64,000 bases of DNA from JBBIPA01 sp963820495 (GCA_963820495.1 CAWGAF010000002.1:1-64000); one strand, 5' to 3'. Shown: positions 18,367 through 28,299, numbered from the stretch's first letter. Translations and numbers: made by a program. Notes: generated from the letters alone by a model not told the origin.

Positions 18367-19131
18367 TCAAAGATGACAACACTCTTTGCAATCGGGATGT
18401 CTTTTCACTCGAATTTCCATGAACTCCATGCTCATGCCATCATATATTAAGAGCCTGTTTGTTAGCAATACTCCAGTCCCTACGATGTATTTTATGACCT
18501 CAGTCGCCTGGATACTCCCTATAACTGCCGGAGCTACTCCGATTACCGGCGATACCCCTGGCTCTGGGACTCGAGGATAAAGGCAACTCAAGCACGGTGT
18601 CTGGCCTGGTATTATAGTAGTTGCTCTTCCCTCGAAGCCACGAATCGCGCCATGAAAGAAAGGAATTTTCTTTTGAACTGCTATTTTATTCAGCATAAAT
18701 CTTACTGGGAAATTATCCATGGCGTCTACAATCAAATCATAACCATCAACAAGCTTAAATACATTATCTTCAGTTATAGTTTCTTTAATGGCTTCTATCA
18801 GAACTTCTTTATTTAATGATTCGAGCCTCTCCTTGGCTACTTCTGCTTTTCTTTTACCAATATCTTTATCTACGTATAGAATCTGTCTGTTCAAGTTGCT
18901 AAGCTCCACGCGATCATGGTCAATTAACCTTATCCTTCCTACTCCCGCCGTAGTTAAATAAATGGATATAATACTACCCAATCCACCAGCCCCAGCAATG
19001 ACAACCTTCGCCTTTTTCAGTCGTTCCTGCCCCTTAATCCCAAACCCCTCAATCATTATTTGCCTTTCATATCTCAGGAATTTATTGCTAGTGGCCAGTT
19101 CTGAGCTCATATCCGCATTTAGTGGTTCCAA
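18367..19131 (-). CDS. ThiF/MoeB-family adenylyltransferase
   Basis: A 254-residue E1-like enzyme that adenylates the C-terminal glycine of a sulfur carrier. The nucleotide loop GAGGLGS is at 47-53, the DHDRVELSNLNRQ segment at 71-83 and the paired zinc cysteines at C180/C183 and C248/C251. There is no rhodanese domain, so sulfur must come from another donor. It heads a run thiF, moaD and the 51-residue Cys-rich gene, and is divergent from rel. Confidence 0.9.
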   Translation of the reverse strand: MEPLNADMSSELATSNKFLRYERQIMIEGFGIKGQERLKKAKVVIAGAGGLGSIISIYLTTAGVGRIRLIDHDRVELSNLNRQILYVDKDIGKRKAEVAKERLESLNKEVLIEAIKETITEDNVFKLVDGYDLIVDAMDNFPVRFMLNKIAVQKKIPFFHGAIRGFEGRATTIIPGQTPCLSCLYPRVPEPGVSPVIGVAPAVIGSIQATEVIKYIVGTGVLLTNRLLIYDGMSMEFMEIRVKRHPDCKECCHL

Positions 19132-19412
19132 TCACATTCTTTATAAAGATACCCCATTATGATCAAGTATCTAACCTGCATATCTGCCACCCGCATGTAG
19201 CTTGCGATTTGATATTATACGCCAAATTCGAAGCTCAAAGGAAACAGCTTGTTGATAAGTGTGTTGAAAAAGTAGGTGCTTTGCCTTTTCAAAAGGTACA
19301 TCCACCTATCTCTTTTGAGGAAGAGGGCGAGGGTGAGAAAGTGGTAGACTATTTAAGGGAAATATATTTGCTCAATCCGCCAAATTGCTTTATTATAACG
19401 ATTACAGGGTAG
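19122..19412 (+). other. Doubtful small ORF upstream of rel
   Basis: A 96-codon open frame between thiF and rel. Its second half (about 19212-19412) has a protein-like composition with a basic helix and an acidic patch, and it ends five bases before the rel ATG. There is no ribosome site at a plausible start and no family I recognise. It overlaps the thiF 5' end by ten bases. It may be a remnant or part of the rel leader. Confidence 0.2.
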
Positions 19413-19417
19413 CTGGG

Positions 19418-21574
19418 ATGGATGCTAGTTCTCTTATAGAAAAAGCCAAACAATACCTGCCTCCGGAGAAATTGGCTCTGATTGAGGCAGCCTTTCAATT
19501 TGCCTTAAAGGCACACGAAGGTCAGGTGCGCAAGTCCGGTACGCCGTATCTAGAACATCCCCTAGAGACAGCTATAATCTTAGCTGACCTTCAGCTGGAT
19601 GCTGCTACCTTGTCAGCAGCCCTGCTGCATGATGTTACAGAAGACTGTGGGATACCTCTGTCTCAAATTGAATCTAAGTTTGGACCGGAAGTAAGCAGGC
19701 TTGTTGAAGGTACCACTAAACTAAGCAAGCTGTCCTGGCACAGAACGGCGGAGGACAGGCAAAATTCTCAGGCTGAAAATCTGCGCAAGATGCTGATAGC
19801 CATGGCAGAGGACCTAAGAGTAGTCTTCATAAAACTTGCCGACAGATTACACAATATGCGGACCCTAGCACCTCTATCGCACGATAAACGACGCAATATT
19901 GCTCGTGAAACCCTGGAGATATATGCACCTTTAGCTCATAGGCTGGGTATAGGGGAAGTAAAATGGCAATTAGAAGACCTTTCCTTCCGCTATTTAGAAC
20001 CACAAAAATATCATCAAATCGCACGTTTAATAACTACACACAGGGCTCAAAGAGAAAGTTTTATAGCTGAAATCACCCAAGTAGTAGGGCAAGAATTGGA
20101 AAGGGCTAGTATAAAGGCAAAAGTTTTCGGTAGGCCTAAGCACATTTACAGTATTTACAACAAAATAAATAAGTACACAGCCATGGGTAAAGACTTTGGT
20201 GATATCCATGACCTTTTTGCCCTGCGAGTCTTGGTAGATACAATCCCAGATTGTTATAAAGCTCTGGGCATTATTCATAACCTGTGGCATCCACTGCCTG
20301 AGGAATTCTCTGATCATATTGCTAATCCTAAAGACAATGGATATCAATCTCTACATACTACAGTGCTTAGCAATGGCCCTACTCCATTGGAAGTACAAAT
20401 TCGAACTTACGAAATGCATCGGATTGCAGACTATGGTGTAGCTGCTCACTGGCGCTATAAAGAGAGTGGGAAATCGGATACGCACTTTGAGGATAAAATA
20501 TCCTGGCTGCGCCAACTCACCGAATGGCAGAGTGAACTTAATAGCGAGCAGTTCCTAGAGTCGCTAAAAACAGATATATTTATCGACCAGGTATTTGCGT
20601 ACACTCCCAAGGGTGAGATAAAAGCTTTGCCCAGAGGTGCTACACCACTTGATTTTGCCTATCGAATTCATACTGAACTGGGACATAGATGCATTGGGAC
20701 TAAGGTAAACGGCAAACTGGTACCGTTAAATCACGAGCTTAAAAACGGGGATATCGTGGAAATCATGGTAACTAAAGCCGATAGAGGCCCCAGCCTCGAT
20801 TGGCTTAACCCTGACCTGGGTTATGTTAAAACTTCCCATGGTAAGGAAAAGATCAGGCAGTGGTTTAAGAAACAGGAGCGCACGCAGAATATAGAGCGAG
20901 GTAAACAACTTCTGGAAAGAGAGGTTAAGCGATTAAGTATAAGTCTACCTAACACTGAGGATATAGCGCGCTTATTTAACTGCGATACTTATGATGACTT
21001 TTTAGCAGCTATTGGTAGTGGAGGAGTCACTGCTCATCAACTGGCAATTAAACTGGCTGACGAGCCAGAACCACTTCAAGCTATGCCCAAGGTCTTACCT
21101 GCTGAAAAGCCCAACATTTTGGGAATTCAGGTTCTAGGGGTAGGTGATTTACTTACCCGACTGGCTGCTTGCTGTAATCCTCTGCCCGGCGATGATATAA
21201 TTGGGTTTATTACTCGTAGCCAGGGGATTACAGTACACCGTAAGGATTGCACTAACATTATCAATTTGAAAGAACGAGAACGCCTGATTGAGGTAAAGTG
21301 GGGACAGGTTCAGGCAGTCTATCCTGTAAATATTGGAATCGAAGCATGGAATAGAGTGGGTGTGCTCCGGGATATAGCTGCGGTCATTGCTGAAGAGAAT
21401 GTAAATATATCTAGCATAACCACTGAAGAACATGGCGACACCAGTTCAATATCTTTCACTTTAGATATTAACGATATGTCACATCTGAACCATCTTTTAT
21501 CTAAAGTTCGCAGTGTACGTGGTGTTATCAGTGCTATGAGAAGCAGCCAAACCAAGGCTGTCATTAATACTTAA
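19418..21574 (+). CDS. rel: Bifunctional (p)ppGpp synthetase/hydrolase Rel
   Basis: A 718-residue RelA/SpoT homologue controlling the stringent response. The HD hydrolase domain includes LLHDVTEDCG and RLHNMRTL. The synthetase domain includes RPKHIYSIYNKI, DLFALRV and DNGYQSLHTTV. A TGS domain follows (VFAYTPKGEIKALPRGATPLDFAY), then a zinc-finger-like region with AACCNPLPGD and a C-terminal ACT domain. An intact HD pair suggests both activities. ATG 19418 is preferred over an ATG-less 11-codon extension. The rpsT start follows the stop by 14 bases. Confidence 0.95.
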   Translation: MDASSLIEKAKQYLPPEKLALIEAAFQFALKAHEGQVRKSGTPYLEHPLETAIILADLQLDAATLSAALLHDVTEDCGIPLSQIESKFGPEVSRLVEGTTKLSKLSWHRTAEDRQNSQAENLRKMLIAMAEDLRVVFIKLADRLHNMRTLAPLSHDKRRNIARETLEIYAPLAHRLGIGEVKWQLEDLSFRYLEPQKYHQIARLITTHRAQRESFIAEITQVVGQELERASIKAKVFGRPKHIYSIYNKINKYTAMGKDFGDIHDLFALRVLVDTIPDCYKALGIIHNLWHPLPEEFSDHIANPKDNGYQSLHTTVLSNGPTPLEVQIRTYEMHRIADYGVAAHWRYKESGKSDTHFEDKISWLRQLTEWQSELNSEQFLESLKTDIFIDQVFAYTPKGEIKALPRGATPLDFAYRIHTELGHRCIGTKVNGKLVPLNHELKNGDIVEIMVTKADRGPSLDWLNPDLGYVKTSHGKEKIRQWFKKQERTQNIERGKQLLEREVKRLSISLPNTEDIARLFNCDTYDDFLAAIGSGGVTAHQLAIKLADEPEPLQAMPKVLPAEKPNILGIQVLGVGDLLTRLAACCNPLPGDDIIGFITRSQGITVHRKDCTNIINLKERERLIEVKWGQVQAVYPVNIGIEAWNRVGVLRDIAAVIAEENVNISSITTEEHGDTSSISFTLDINDMSHLNHLLSKVRSVRGVISAMRSSQTKAVINT

Positions 21575-21588
21575 GAAAGGAGAGCAGT

Positions 21589-21948
21589 TTGCCTATAAGT
21601 ACATCAGCTCAAAAGGCGGCCAGAACAGGAGAAAGGAAACGGTTGCGCAACCGCTCTATTAAAAGCGCTACCAAGACTTACGTAACCAAAGCAGAAAATC
21701 TAATCCATGGTAGTGAACTTGAACCAGCACAAACAGCGGTATTAAAGGCTATAAGTGTCTTGGATAAGGCAGCCAAGAAGAAGATAATTCATCCCAACAC
21801 TGCCAGCAGGCGCAAGTCTCGTTTGATGAAGAAGCTTAACAAAGCAAAGCTTACCGCAGCTAGCAAAACAGAAGCGACTGCGACTGAAAAGGCTGAAAAG
21901 AAAACCCGTAAAAGAAAGAGCAAACAGCAGGATTTGAACCCTGTTTAG
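21589..21948 (+). CDS. rpsT: 30S ribosomal protein S20, long C-terminal tail
   Basis: The 16S-rRNA-binding protein S20. The TTG start at 21589 has AAAGGAG six bases upstream. Residues 1-85 match the S20 family (AQKAARTGERKRLRN, HPNTASRRKSRLMKKLN). Family members are normally about 85-95 residues; this one has 119, with an Ala/Glu/Lys-rich low-complexity tail from about residue 88. It is probably co-transcribed with rel, linking ribosome supply to the stringent regulator. Confidence 0.93.
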   Translation: MPISTSAQKAARTGERKRLRNRSIKSATKTYVTKAENLIHGSELEPAQTAVLKAISVLDKAAKKKIIHPNTASRRKSRLMKKLNKAKLTAASKTEATATEKAEKKTRKRKSKQQDLNPV

Positions 21949-21951
21949 CAG

Positions 21952-21999
21952 TGTTCTTAGTAGCACTTCTTCTCGATCTGAGAACAGTGGGTTTTATTT
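21952..21999 (+). terminator. Rho-independent terminator after rpsT
   Basis: TGTTCTTAG (21952-21960) pairs with CTGAGAACA (21978-21986), nine pairs with one G-T wobble, followed by GTGGGTTTTATTT. It ends the rel-rpsT transcript. Confidence 0.65.
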
Positions 22000-22042
22000 C
22001 AACGGTGTTTTATGAAGCTATCAGCGTGAAGTTTCGGCTAAT

Positions 22043-22960
22043 TTAGATATAGACAGGAGTACACCAATCTCGGTATTTGGGGTTCTTGCCTAGGATCATG
22101 TTGGAATAAAGCTGTTGCAATTTCTTGGTAACCTTACCTATTTTCCCATTGCCTATCGGGCGTTCATCAATTTCAATAATAGGGGTTACATGGGCAGCAG
22201 TCCCGGTGAAAAAAGCCTCTTCAGCTACATAGAGCTCGCTACGGTCCAAAGACCTCTCTATAGTTTCTATGCCAAGCTCTTTGAAAGCAAGTTGAATAAC
22301 CGTATCGCGGGTAATACCCATGAGGATATTGTCAGAGCTCGGCGGCGTTAGCAGCTTGTTATTCACAACAACAAAGACATTCTCACCACTGCCTTCTGCC
22401 ACATGGCCGTCTTGAGTTAGCAAAATTGCTTCGTCAAAACCTCTTTCAATGGCTTCGCTTTTAGCCAGGGCACTATTCACATAAATACCAGTGATCTTAG
22501 CCCTGGCCGGGATCATGGTATCGTCAACACGCCTCCAAGAAGATATACAGCAGCGTACTCCTTTGTCCGCATCGAGATAAGCAGGCAAAGTAATAACTAT
22601 GATGAGGAAGTCGTCTTCTATGTCGTGCAATCGAACCCCTACTCTTTCAGCGCTCTTCCATGCCAGAGGCCGTATATAAACGTCCTCACGGTAACCGCTC
22701 TTCTCGACTAGTTTTACGGTCAAGTCGCATAATTTGTCAACAGAATAAGGCAGCGTTACTCTCAAAATACGACAGCTTTGATGGAGACGTTCATAGTGCT
22801 CCTTGGCACGAAATATAAATATCTGCTCTTCTTCAGGGTTCCAATTACCCCGAATACCCTCAAAGCAGGCAGTACCATAGTGCAAAGCATGTGTTAGAAT
22901 CCCCACCTTAGCTTTCTCAAGAGGCATAAACTGTTCATGAAAAAAGGCATATGGAGGCAT
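22043..22960 (-). CDS. ilvE: Branched-chain-amino-acid aminotransferase
   Basis: A 305-residue fold-type IV PLP enzyme that makes valine, leucine and isoleucine from their keto acids. Features are HALHYGTACFEGIRG (about 24-38), the catalytic-lysine region NSALAKSEAIERG (about 155-167), EGSGENVFVV and GITRDTV. AGGGAAA precedes the ATG. A TTGTTT/TATAAT promoter lies at 23003-23031. It stands alone, convergent with rpsT, and is distinct from the related pabC gene at 30.4 kb. Confidence 0.93.
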   Translation of the reverse strand: MPPYAFFHEQFMPLEKAKVGILTHALHYGTACFEGIRGNWNPEEEQIFIFRAKEHYERLHQSCRILRVTLPYSVDKLCDLTVKLVEKSGYREDVYIRPLAWKSAERVGVRLHDIEDDFLIIVITLPAYLDADKGVRCCISSWRRVDDTMIPARAKITGIYVNSALAKSEAIERGFDEAILLTQDGHVAEGSGENVFVVVNNKLLTPPSSDNILMGITRDTVIQLAFKELGIETIERSLDRSELYVAEEAFFTGTAAHVTPIIEIDERPIGNGKIGKVTKKLQQLYSNMILGKNPKYRDWCTPVYI

Positions 22961-23002
22961 TGTTTTTCCCTATTTTTAGATTTTGATGAAAAAGTGGAGT
23001 TT

Positions 23003-23031
23003 ATTATAGCTTTTGCTTCTGACAAAAACAA
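23003..23031 (-). promoter_or_regulatory. ilvE: Promoter of ilvE
   Basis: On the minus strand, TTGTTT (23026-23031), a 17-base spacer and consensus TATAAT (23003-23008) lie about 40 bases upstream of the ilvE ATG. Confidence 0.6.
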
Positions 23032-23171
23032 GCTTATATGCTCGGCAACTCCGTCTAGCTTGTGTCATTATGTATCCTTTTGAGCTGAGCCACATAGTTG
23101 GGTTTCCAAATAACTAGCTGATAAGAAGGTAGGATTTCTAATAGAAAAACACAATATATTGTAATATCATC

Positions 23172-23200
23172 TTGACAAAGCCTATAAAATGTAGTATAGC
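23172..23200 (+). promoter_or_regulatory. Strong promoter of the surface-protein gene
   Basis: Consensus TTGACA (23172-23177), a 17-base spacer and TATAGC (23195-23200), about 95 bases upstream of the ATG at 23297. A strong promoter suits an abundant surface protein. Confidence 0.65.
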
Positions 23201-23296
23201 TATAAGTAGTATTTATAACTATGTTTGACACAAAATATAGTAAGTGATCACTTTATCAAATGGAATACCAGGATAAATGGAGTTAAGGTTAGGAGA

Positions 23297-26200
23297 ATGA
23301 AAATAAAATACTCAAGTATAGTTGGTATTCTGGTGATGCTGGTATTAATCGCCAGCTTTGTAACACCGGCTAAACTGGCTACTCCAGAGCCAGTATCCGC
23401 TCAGCAGCCTCCCATGGAATGGCTGCCGGTGGATACTCCAGACACCATGGCTGGCATCATCAAAGAACTGTATACGCCATCTTGGGCCGGCCACGCTGCT
23501 TATGGTACCTATGGGCCTAATGGACCAGAGATGGGCACTGAAATCACCAAGCTTTTGGTAGGCAACAATGGCACTACCATGTATGTTCAGTATGCCCGAG
23601 GCGATGAGCCCGCCTCTAATAACGATTCACGCCTCAGAATACTGAAATCAGTTGACGGTGGCGTATCCTGGAGTCCGGCTCCCTGGGCGAACCTGGACTT
23701 TTTCGTGACCGGCGGTGCTGGCACCACCATAGTCTGGAACATTGCTATTGCCCCGGATAATCCCGAGATCATTGCTGCTGCTGTATCCATTGTTACCGCT
23801 GTTCCCTCACTGACAAACCCCTATCAGCGGGTTTGGATTTCCACCAATGGTGGTACCAGCTGGGACAACACCAACTGGCCTCAGACAGGCAGCACAGTCT
23901 TACACCAATACATCAGCTGTCTGGACATCTCCATGGACTATGGTGGTGCCCGTGATATCCTGGTGGGCACCCGTGGCGCTGCTGTTGCTGGCACTAACAA
24001 CCTTCAAACTATGAAGATGCCCGGCTACGGCGGCTGGAATGTACAGGACATTGCTATCGGTGTTCCTGACTCAGTCAATCCTTTCACTGGCGATGTTATT
24101 GACGCCGTGTTCTCGCCGACCTATATCGGCGATTCCACCATAGTGGTGCTTTACTCGCAGGCGGCGGCTAACCCTGGTACCTGGCTGGTGACTGGTGCTC
24201 ATGACACCATCGTCAACAATACTATCTGGCAGGTTCAGGCACAGCATATTTCCATCAAGAATGCCGCTGAACCTGTGGCTAACTCACCTACGTCCGCCGA
24301 GATCATAACTGGAGAGATCCAGTTGCCGTCTGACTTCTCGGGCCAGAGTGCCAGTCTGCGGCGTTTCTACGTCGCCACCGACGGTCTTCCTGCTGCTGGT
24401 CCTACCTTTGACGTAGGTGTGTATCGCATTGATGACAATGTGGTCTACACTCTGATGGACAATACTACTACCTCTTTTGCAGTAGCGGCTGGTGTAGCCA
24501 CCAGGCGTGCTGCTCACATTGCTTACTGGGGCACTTATGCCTCAGGCAAACTGATGGTTGGTGAGAGGCTGGGTGAGATGTGTACCGCTAATGTACCTAC
24601 CTGGTTTACTGACTCACCGACAGTATGTCCAGTACCATGCTGGTATCCGGCCAAGAAACCGGTCAGCGGCGCTGGTGGCAGTATTACCTGCTTTCCTATC
24701 AATGGCTATGGCAATGCCATGCCAGTATGGTCTCCGACCTATGCTGCGCAGGGCGTAGCCTATGCGGTTACTTCCGCTAGCAGCTATGATGCAGCTTATG
24801 CCGCCCTTGATGCTACACCACAGGTTGGTGCTGTATTAACCTGGCCTGGTGCTATCATGACCGTGGTTCAGCTGGATGAGTCAGCATTTTCGCTGACCCG
24901 GAACAATGGTGAGACCTGGAATCAGCTTTCTTTGATTGATACCAGGATGAACAAGCTCACCGATGTTGCCCCATCGGCTGACTGCACCACTGTTTACCTG
25001 GCTTCGACTAACAACGGTCAGAACTGTGCTGGCTTTGACAGTGTTTGGCGCAGTAGCATGAATGAGAAGGTGGTAGCACCGCCTCTGCCGGCGTTACCGA
25101 TTGGTGCTATCTGGGAGAGGGTACTCCACAGAGTAACTGCTCGGACCTGTAACCAGACTACGCTTGGAATCGAGAGCAACTATGCCATACTACGACTGGC
25201 ACCTGACAAGCTTGACGGACAGGTTGTGGGCTGGGCGGCTGGTGGTGCTGGTGGGAGAGCTATTATGCCAGGTATTCCGGCAGGTGTCGGTCTTCCAGTT
25301 GGTGCTAACCAGGCGGTGATGGCCTGGTCACCGGACTTTGGTGATTACTGGGCAAACATCACTCCCAGGCTGACTGTTGAGGACTTTGCCTTTGAATCCA
25401 GCACTATCATATACGTTCTGCAGATGAATACTGGTAATGTGCAGAAGATGCCTTACACTGGCACTGCTTGGTCAAGCTCACTACCCAGCGTCAGCACCCA
25501 GCTTGGTGGTGGTCATACCATAGAAGCCAAGGCTGCGGATAAGATCCTGGTAGGCAACCAGGCTGTGGCTAATGGTGCGGCTACGCCATTTGTGGCTGCC
25601 ATATCCACTGATGGTGGTATGACCTTTATGCCTATGATTCGACCCGTACCGCAAACAGCCCAGTGGGGTTACCATGCCATATTCGATGCTGACTATGGTG
25701 TGGGCAACAACACTACCATCTACGCGGGCGATGATGCTAACAATGCCGGTCTGATCTGGCGCAATAATGCTCCGGCTGGAGCCGCCAATGTGCCCTGGAC
25801 TGACATGTGCACCAATTACACCACTCACACCGAGTACTATGGTCTGGTGCAGTCTAACTCTAAGAATGTGGCAGCGCAAGGCACTCTGTACGCAGCTCAT
25901 ACAGGCAACGTAACCTCTGGTTTTGCCTGGAGTGGTGTGGAAAGAACACTGGCACCGCTCGATGGCATACCCAAGCCCGGCATCGAATGGAGCTGTTTAG
26001 ATGCCTCGGCAACTCCGTACCAGGCTAATACCCCGCAGTTTGACCTAGAGCCGAAGTCGCTCAAGATATGCGGCTGTCTGACTCAGGATACCAACTCCAC
26101 TTTGTGGGCCATTGACAATCGCGTCTATTCCAACAACCATGCCCGTGCGCGTGGTACCACACTGGCTGCTGTTGGTGCTAACGTCGCGCCTTTGCCCGGT

Positions 26201-27052
26201 CCTCCTGCTATACCTGGACGTCTCTGGACCTACGTGGACTGCGTAGCCAAGGTAGGCCCCACGCTGGCTATGGACGATGGCACCATCATTGGCTGTGATC
26301 CAGCGACTGGCAGAGCCCAGGAAGTCAACTTTACCTGGGAGCAGATCTGTATCGCTAACGCGTACCAGTTGCAAATTGCTAAAGATGATGCCTTTACTTT
26401 AATGGTATTCAATCCCTTCACCGTGGCACCTTTCTTAGTACCAGCAAGTGTAACTTCACCATCGTTTATGTACCTGTCCAATGAGGGAGTGGCAGCACCG
26501 TTTGTGCCATTGGAATGCGGTCATACGTACTATTGGAAGGTCAGAGTCGCCAATGAAACCACCAATGATGCTGTTCCTAGCCCTTTCTCTGAGATCAGAA
26601 GCTTCACCATCAAGGCGGGCTTCCGCGTGACCACGCCGTACTATGGACTGCAATTGCTGGAGCCTGATAACGGCTGTGGCTGTGCTTGCGATGCTCCAAT
26701 TTGCTTTTCATGGTCGCCGTTCAAGGAAACAACAGAGTACATGTTTGAGCTATCAGAGAACTCCGATCTGAGCAGCCCTCTGGTATCGACTACTGTACCA
26801 ACTACTGCGTATCAATATACTGGTACCGTGGAATGCAATAAGAACTACTTCTGGCGTGTTATGGCTGTCAAGCCGGCACCGAGTGAATGGAGTGCGGTAT
26901 TCAGTTTTATGACTCAACCTGAACCACCAGCTCTAACACCACCGCCAGCAGAGCCTGGTATACCGATATGGGTTTGGACTCTGATTGCCATTGGCACAAT
27001 TTTAATTATCTTAACTCTAGTGCTTGTCGTTAAAACTCGACGCAGACTGTAA
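23297..27052 (+). CDS. Giant Asp-box surface protein with C-terminal membrane anchor
   Basis: A 1251-residue exported protein from ATG 23297, just behind AGGAG; the TTG at 23225 would put 24 polar residues before the signal peptide. The signal peptide (about 1-36) is followed by a large beta-rich region. Asp-box motifs occur at about 118 (SVDGGVSW), 182 (STNGGTSW), near 530 (TRNNGETW) and near 770 (STDGGMTF), as in BNR/sortilin-like propellers. Two fibronectin-III-like domains follow (about 990-1110 and 1115-1205). A proline-rich linker, one transmembrane helix and a basic tail end the protein. This layout resembles S-layer-type proteins of Dehalococcoidia. Codon use is richer in C and G than in the neighbours. 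Ligand unknown. Confidence 0.8.
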   Translation: MKIKYSSIVGILVMLVLIASFVTPAKLATPEPVSAQQPPMEWLPVDTPDTMAGIIKELYTPSWAGHAAYGTYGPNGPEMGTEITKLLVGNNGTTMYVQYARGDEPASNNDSRLRILKSVDGGVSWSPAPWANLDFFVTGGAGTTIVWNIAIAPDNPEIIAAAVSIVTAVPSLTNPYQRVWISTNGGTSWDNTNWPQTGSTVLHQYISCLDISMDYGGARDILVGTRGAAVAGTNNLQTMKMPGYGGWNVQDIAIGVPDSVNPFTGDVIDAVFSPTYIGDSTIVVLYSQAAANPGTWLVTGAHDTIVNNTIWQVQAQHISIKNAAEPVANSPTSAEIITGEIQLPSDFSGQSASLRRFYVATDGLPAAGPTFDVGVYRIDDNVVYTLMDNTTTSFAVAAGVATRRAAHIAYWGTYASGKLMVGERLGEMCTANVPTWFTDSPTVCPVPCWYPAKKPVSGAGGSITCFPINGYGNAMPVWSPTYAAQGVAYAVTSASSYDAAYAALDATPQVGAVLTWPGAIMTVVQLDESAFSLTRNNGETWNQLSLIDTRMNKLTDVAPSADCTTVYLASTNNGQNCAGFDSVWRSSMNEKVVAPPLPALPIGAIWERVLHRVTARTCNQTTLGIESNYAILRLAPDKLDGQVVGWAAGGAGGRAIMPGIPAGVGLPVGANQAVMAWSPDFGDYWANITPRLTVEDFAFESSTIIYVLQMNTGNVQKMPYTGTAWSSSLPSVSTQLGGGHTIEAKAADKILVGNQAVANGAATPFVAAISTDGGMTFMPMIRPVPQTAQWGYHAIFDADYGVGNNTTIYAGDDANNAGLIWRNNAPAGAANVPWTDMCTNYTTHTEYYGLVQSNSKNVAAQGTLYAAHTGNVTSGFAWSGVERTLAPLDGIPKPGIEWSCLDASATPYQANTPQFDLEPKSLKICGCLTQDTNSTLWAIDNRVYSNNHARARGTTLAAVGANVAPLPGPPAIPGRLWTYVDCVAKVGPTLAMDDGTIIGCDPATGRAQEVNFTWEQICIANAYQLQIAKDDAFTLMVFNPFTVAPFLVPASVTSPSFMYLSNEGVAAPFVPLECGHTYYWKVRVANETTNDAVPSPFSEIRSFTIKAGFRVTTPYYGLQLLEPDNGCGCACDAPICFSWSPFKETTEYMFELSENSDLSSPLVSTTVPTTAYQYTGTVECNKNYFWRVMAVKPAPSEWSAVFSFMTQPEPPALTPPPAEPGIPIWVWTLIAIGTILIILTLVLVVKTRRRL

Positions 27053-27124
27053 TCTCGACTTGGAAGTGGTTATAAAGTGGGTAGATATGAGCCATCAGAG
27101 TACTACTAAATGGAGGGGCCAATA

Positions 27125-28138
27125 ATGATAACAATTAAGTGTCCCAGGTGCCAAACAGATAACCTTTATGATGCAGAATTTTGCCGTCATTGTGGTTTAA
27201 GATTAGCCAAAGATTGTCCTAAATGCAGCGCGAATAATCCGCATCAATTTACATATTGTTCCCAATGTGGTCATAGCTTGGCAATTTTTGTTGAACCAGT
27301 ATTAGTAACGAAGGAGCAGTCGGAATTGGAGGCAGAGGAAGAAAAATCAGGGGTAGTGCCTAAAGAGGGGGAGGAAGTCAAGGAAGAAGCTGAGGTAGAA
27401 ACAGCAGAAAAAATAGAATTAGATATAAAGATGCCTTATAGGGTATCTACTGGTATCGCTGGTCTCGATCCTCTTATAGGCGGTGGCTTCCTGTCTGGCA
27501 AGGTCTATTTAGTAAGCGGTGAATCCGGTGCCGGCAAGACCGTATTTGCCTTGCAGTATCTTTATGATGGGCTTATCCGTGCCGAAAATGGGATTTATGT
27601 CTCAGGAGATGAAAAGCCAAGTCATATTATTGTTGATGCCGAGTCTCTAGGCTGGGACTTCAGAAAATATGTCGAGGAACGAAAACTGGGATTGCTGGAC
27701 ATATCGCCTCACTTTGCTGAAATACGTGCTAGTAAGGCAAACGAAGTTGACGTTCGTGCTGTGGTTACCGACCTCATTAGGCTCGTAAAAGATATCGGCG
27801 CTAAACGCATTGTTATCGACAACGTCGCACCTCTGGTCTTTGGCCATGAAAGCCTAACCTATATTCAAGAATATGTTAGACACCTTGTATTCGCTATTGA
27901 GGGTAACCTGGAGTGCACGGCACTTATGACATCGGGTATACCATCGGGGTCTAATTTTCTTTCTCGTTACGGTGTTGAAGAATTCTTGGCAGAAGGTGTA
28001 ATCGTCCTGGATATGTTGAGGTTTAATGGCTATTGTGTTCGTACACTTTCTGTTAGAAAAATGCGGTGTACTGCCGTAGATCCCTGCAACCACATTTTTG
28101 AAATTCTCCCCCAGAGGGGCATTGTAATAAAACATTAA
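27125..28138 (+). CDS. KaiC-like RecA ATPase with tandem N-terminal zinc ribbons
   Basis: A 337-residue protein from ATG 27125, six bases after GGAGGGG. Two zinc ribbons come first (C6, C9, C20, C23 and C31, C34, C45, C48). An acidic linker (about 62-98) follows, then a single KaiC/RadA-like ATPase domain with P-loop GESGAGKT (132-139) and the Walker B segment RIVIDNVAPL (about 222-231). KaiC-like single-domain ATPases often regulate motility, transcription or surface structures. The gene lies 72 bases after the giant surface-protein gene in the same direction. The substrate and partner are unknown. Confidence 0.8.
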   Translation: MITIKCPRCQTDNLYDAEFCRHCGLRLAKDCPKCSANNPHQFTYCSQCGHSLAIFVEPVLVTKEQSELEAEEEKSGVVPKEGEEVKEEAEVETAEKIELDIKMPYRVSTGIAGLDPLIGGGFLSGKVYLVSGESGAGKTVFALQYLYDGLIRAENGIYVSGDEKPSHIIVDAESLGWDFRKYVEERKLGLLDISPHFAEIRASKANEVDVRAVVTDLIRLVKDIGAKRIVIDNVAPLVFGHESLTYIQEYVRHLVFAIEGNLECTALMTSGIPSGSNFLSRYGVEEFLAEGVIVLDMLRFNGYCVRTLSVRKMRCTAVDPCNHIFEILPQRGIVIKH

Positions 28139-28266
28139 GCCAGAAAGTAAGTAACATTTATACTCCCCGAGGTATACTATGTAAACTTACTAGTAGCTAT
28201 TTTTCAATGAACATTAGTGTCCTATGGGATGGGTATTATTCATTAATAACCCTCATTTCTTAGGCC

Positions 28267-28299
28267 CTTTCTCTTTTAAGTGGAGAGGGTGCATTTTTT
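28267..28299 (+). terminator. Terminator upstream of pabB
   Basis: A 7-bp stem with two wobble pairs (28267-28273 with 28283-28289), a 9-base loop and a T6 run at 28294-28299. It follows the KaiC-like gene. The same pattern of C- and G-rich arms recurs at 41146-41176. Confidence 0.55.

Noticed and set aside
26045..26653. Antisense open frames inside the giant surface-protein gene
   Set aside because: They are shadows of a low-stop, GC-richer coding region and have no start signals.
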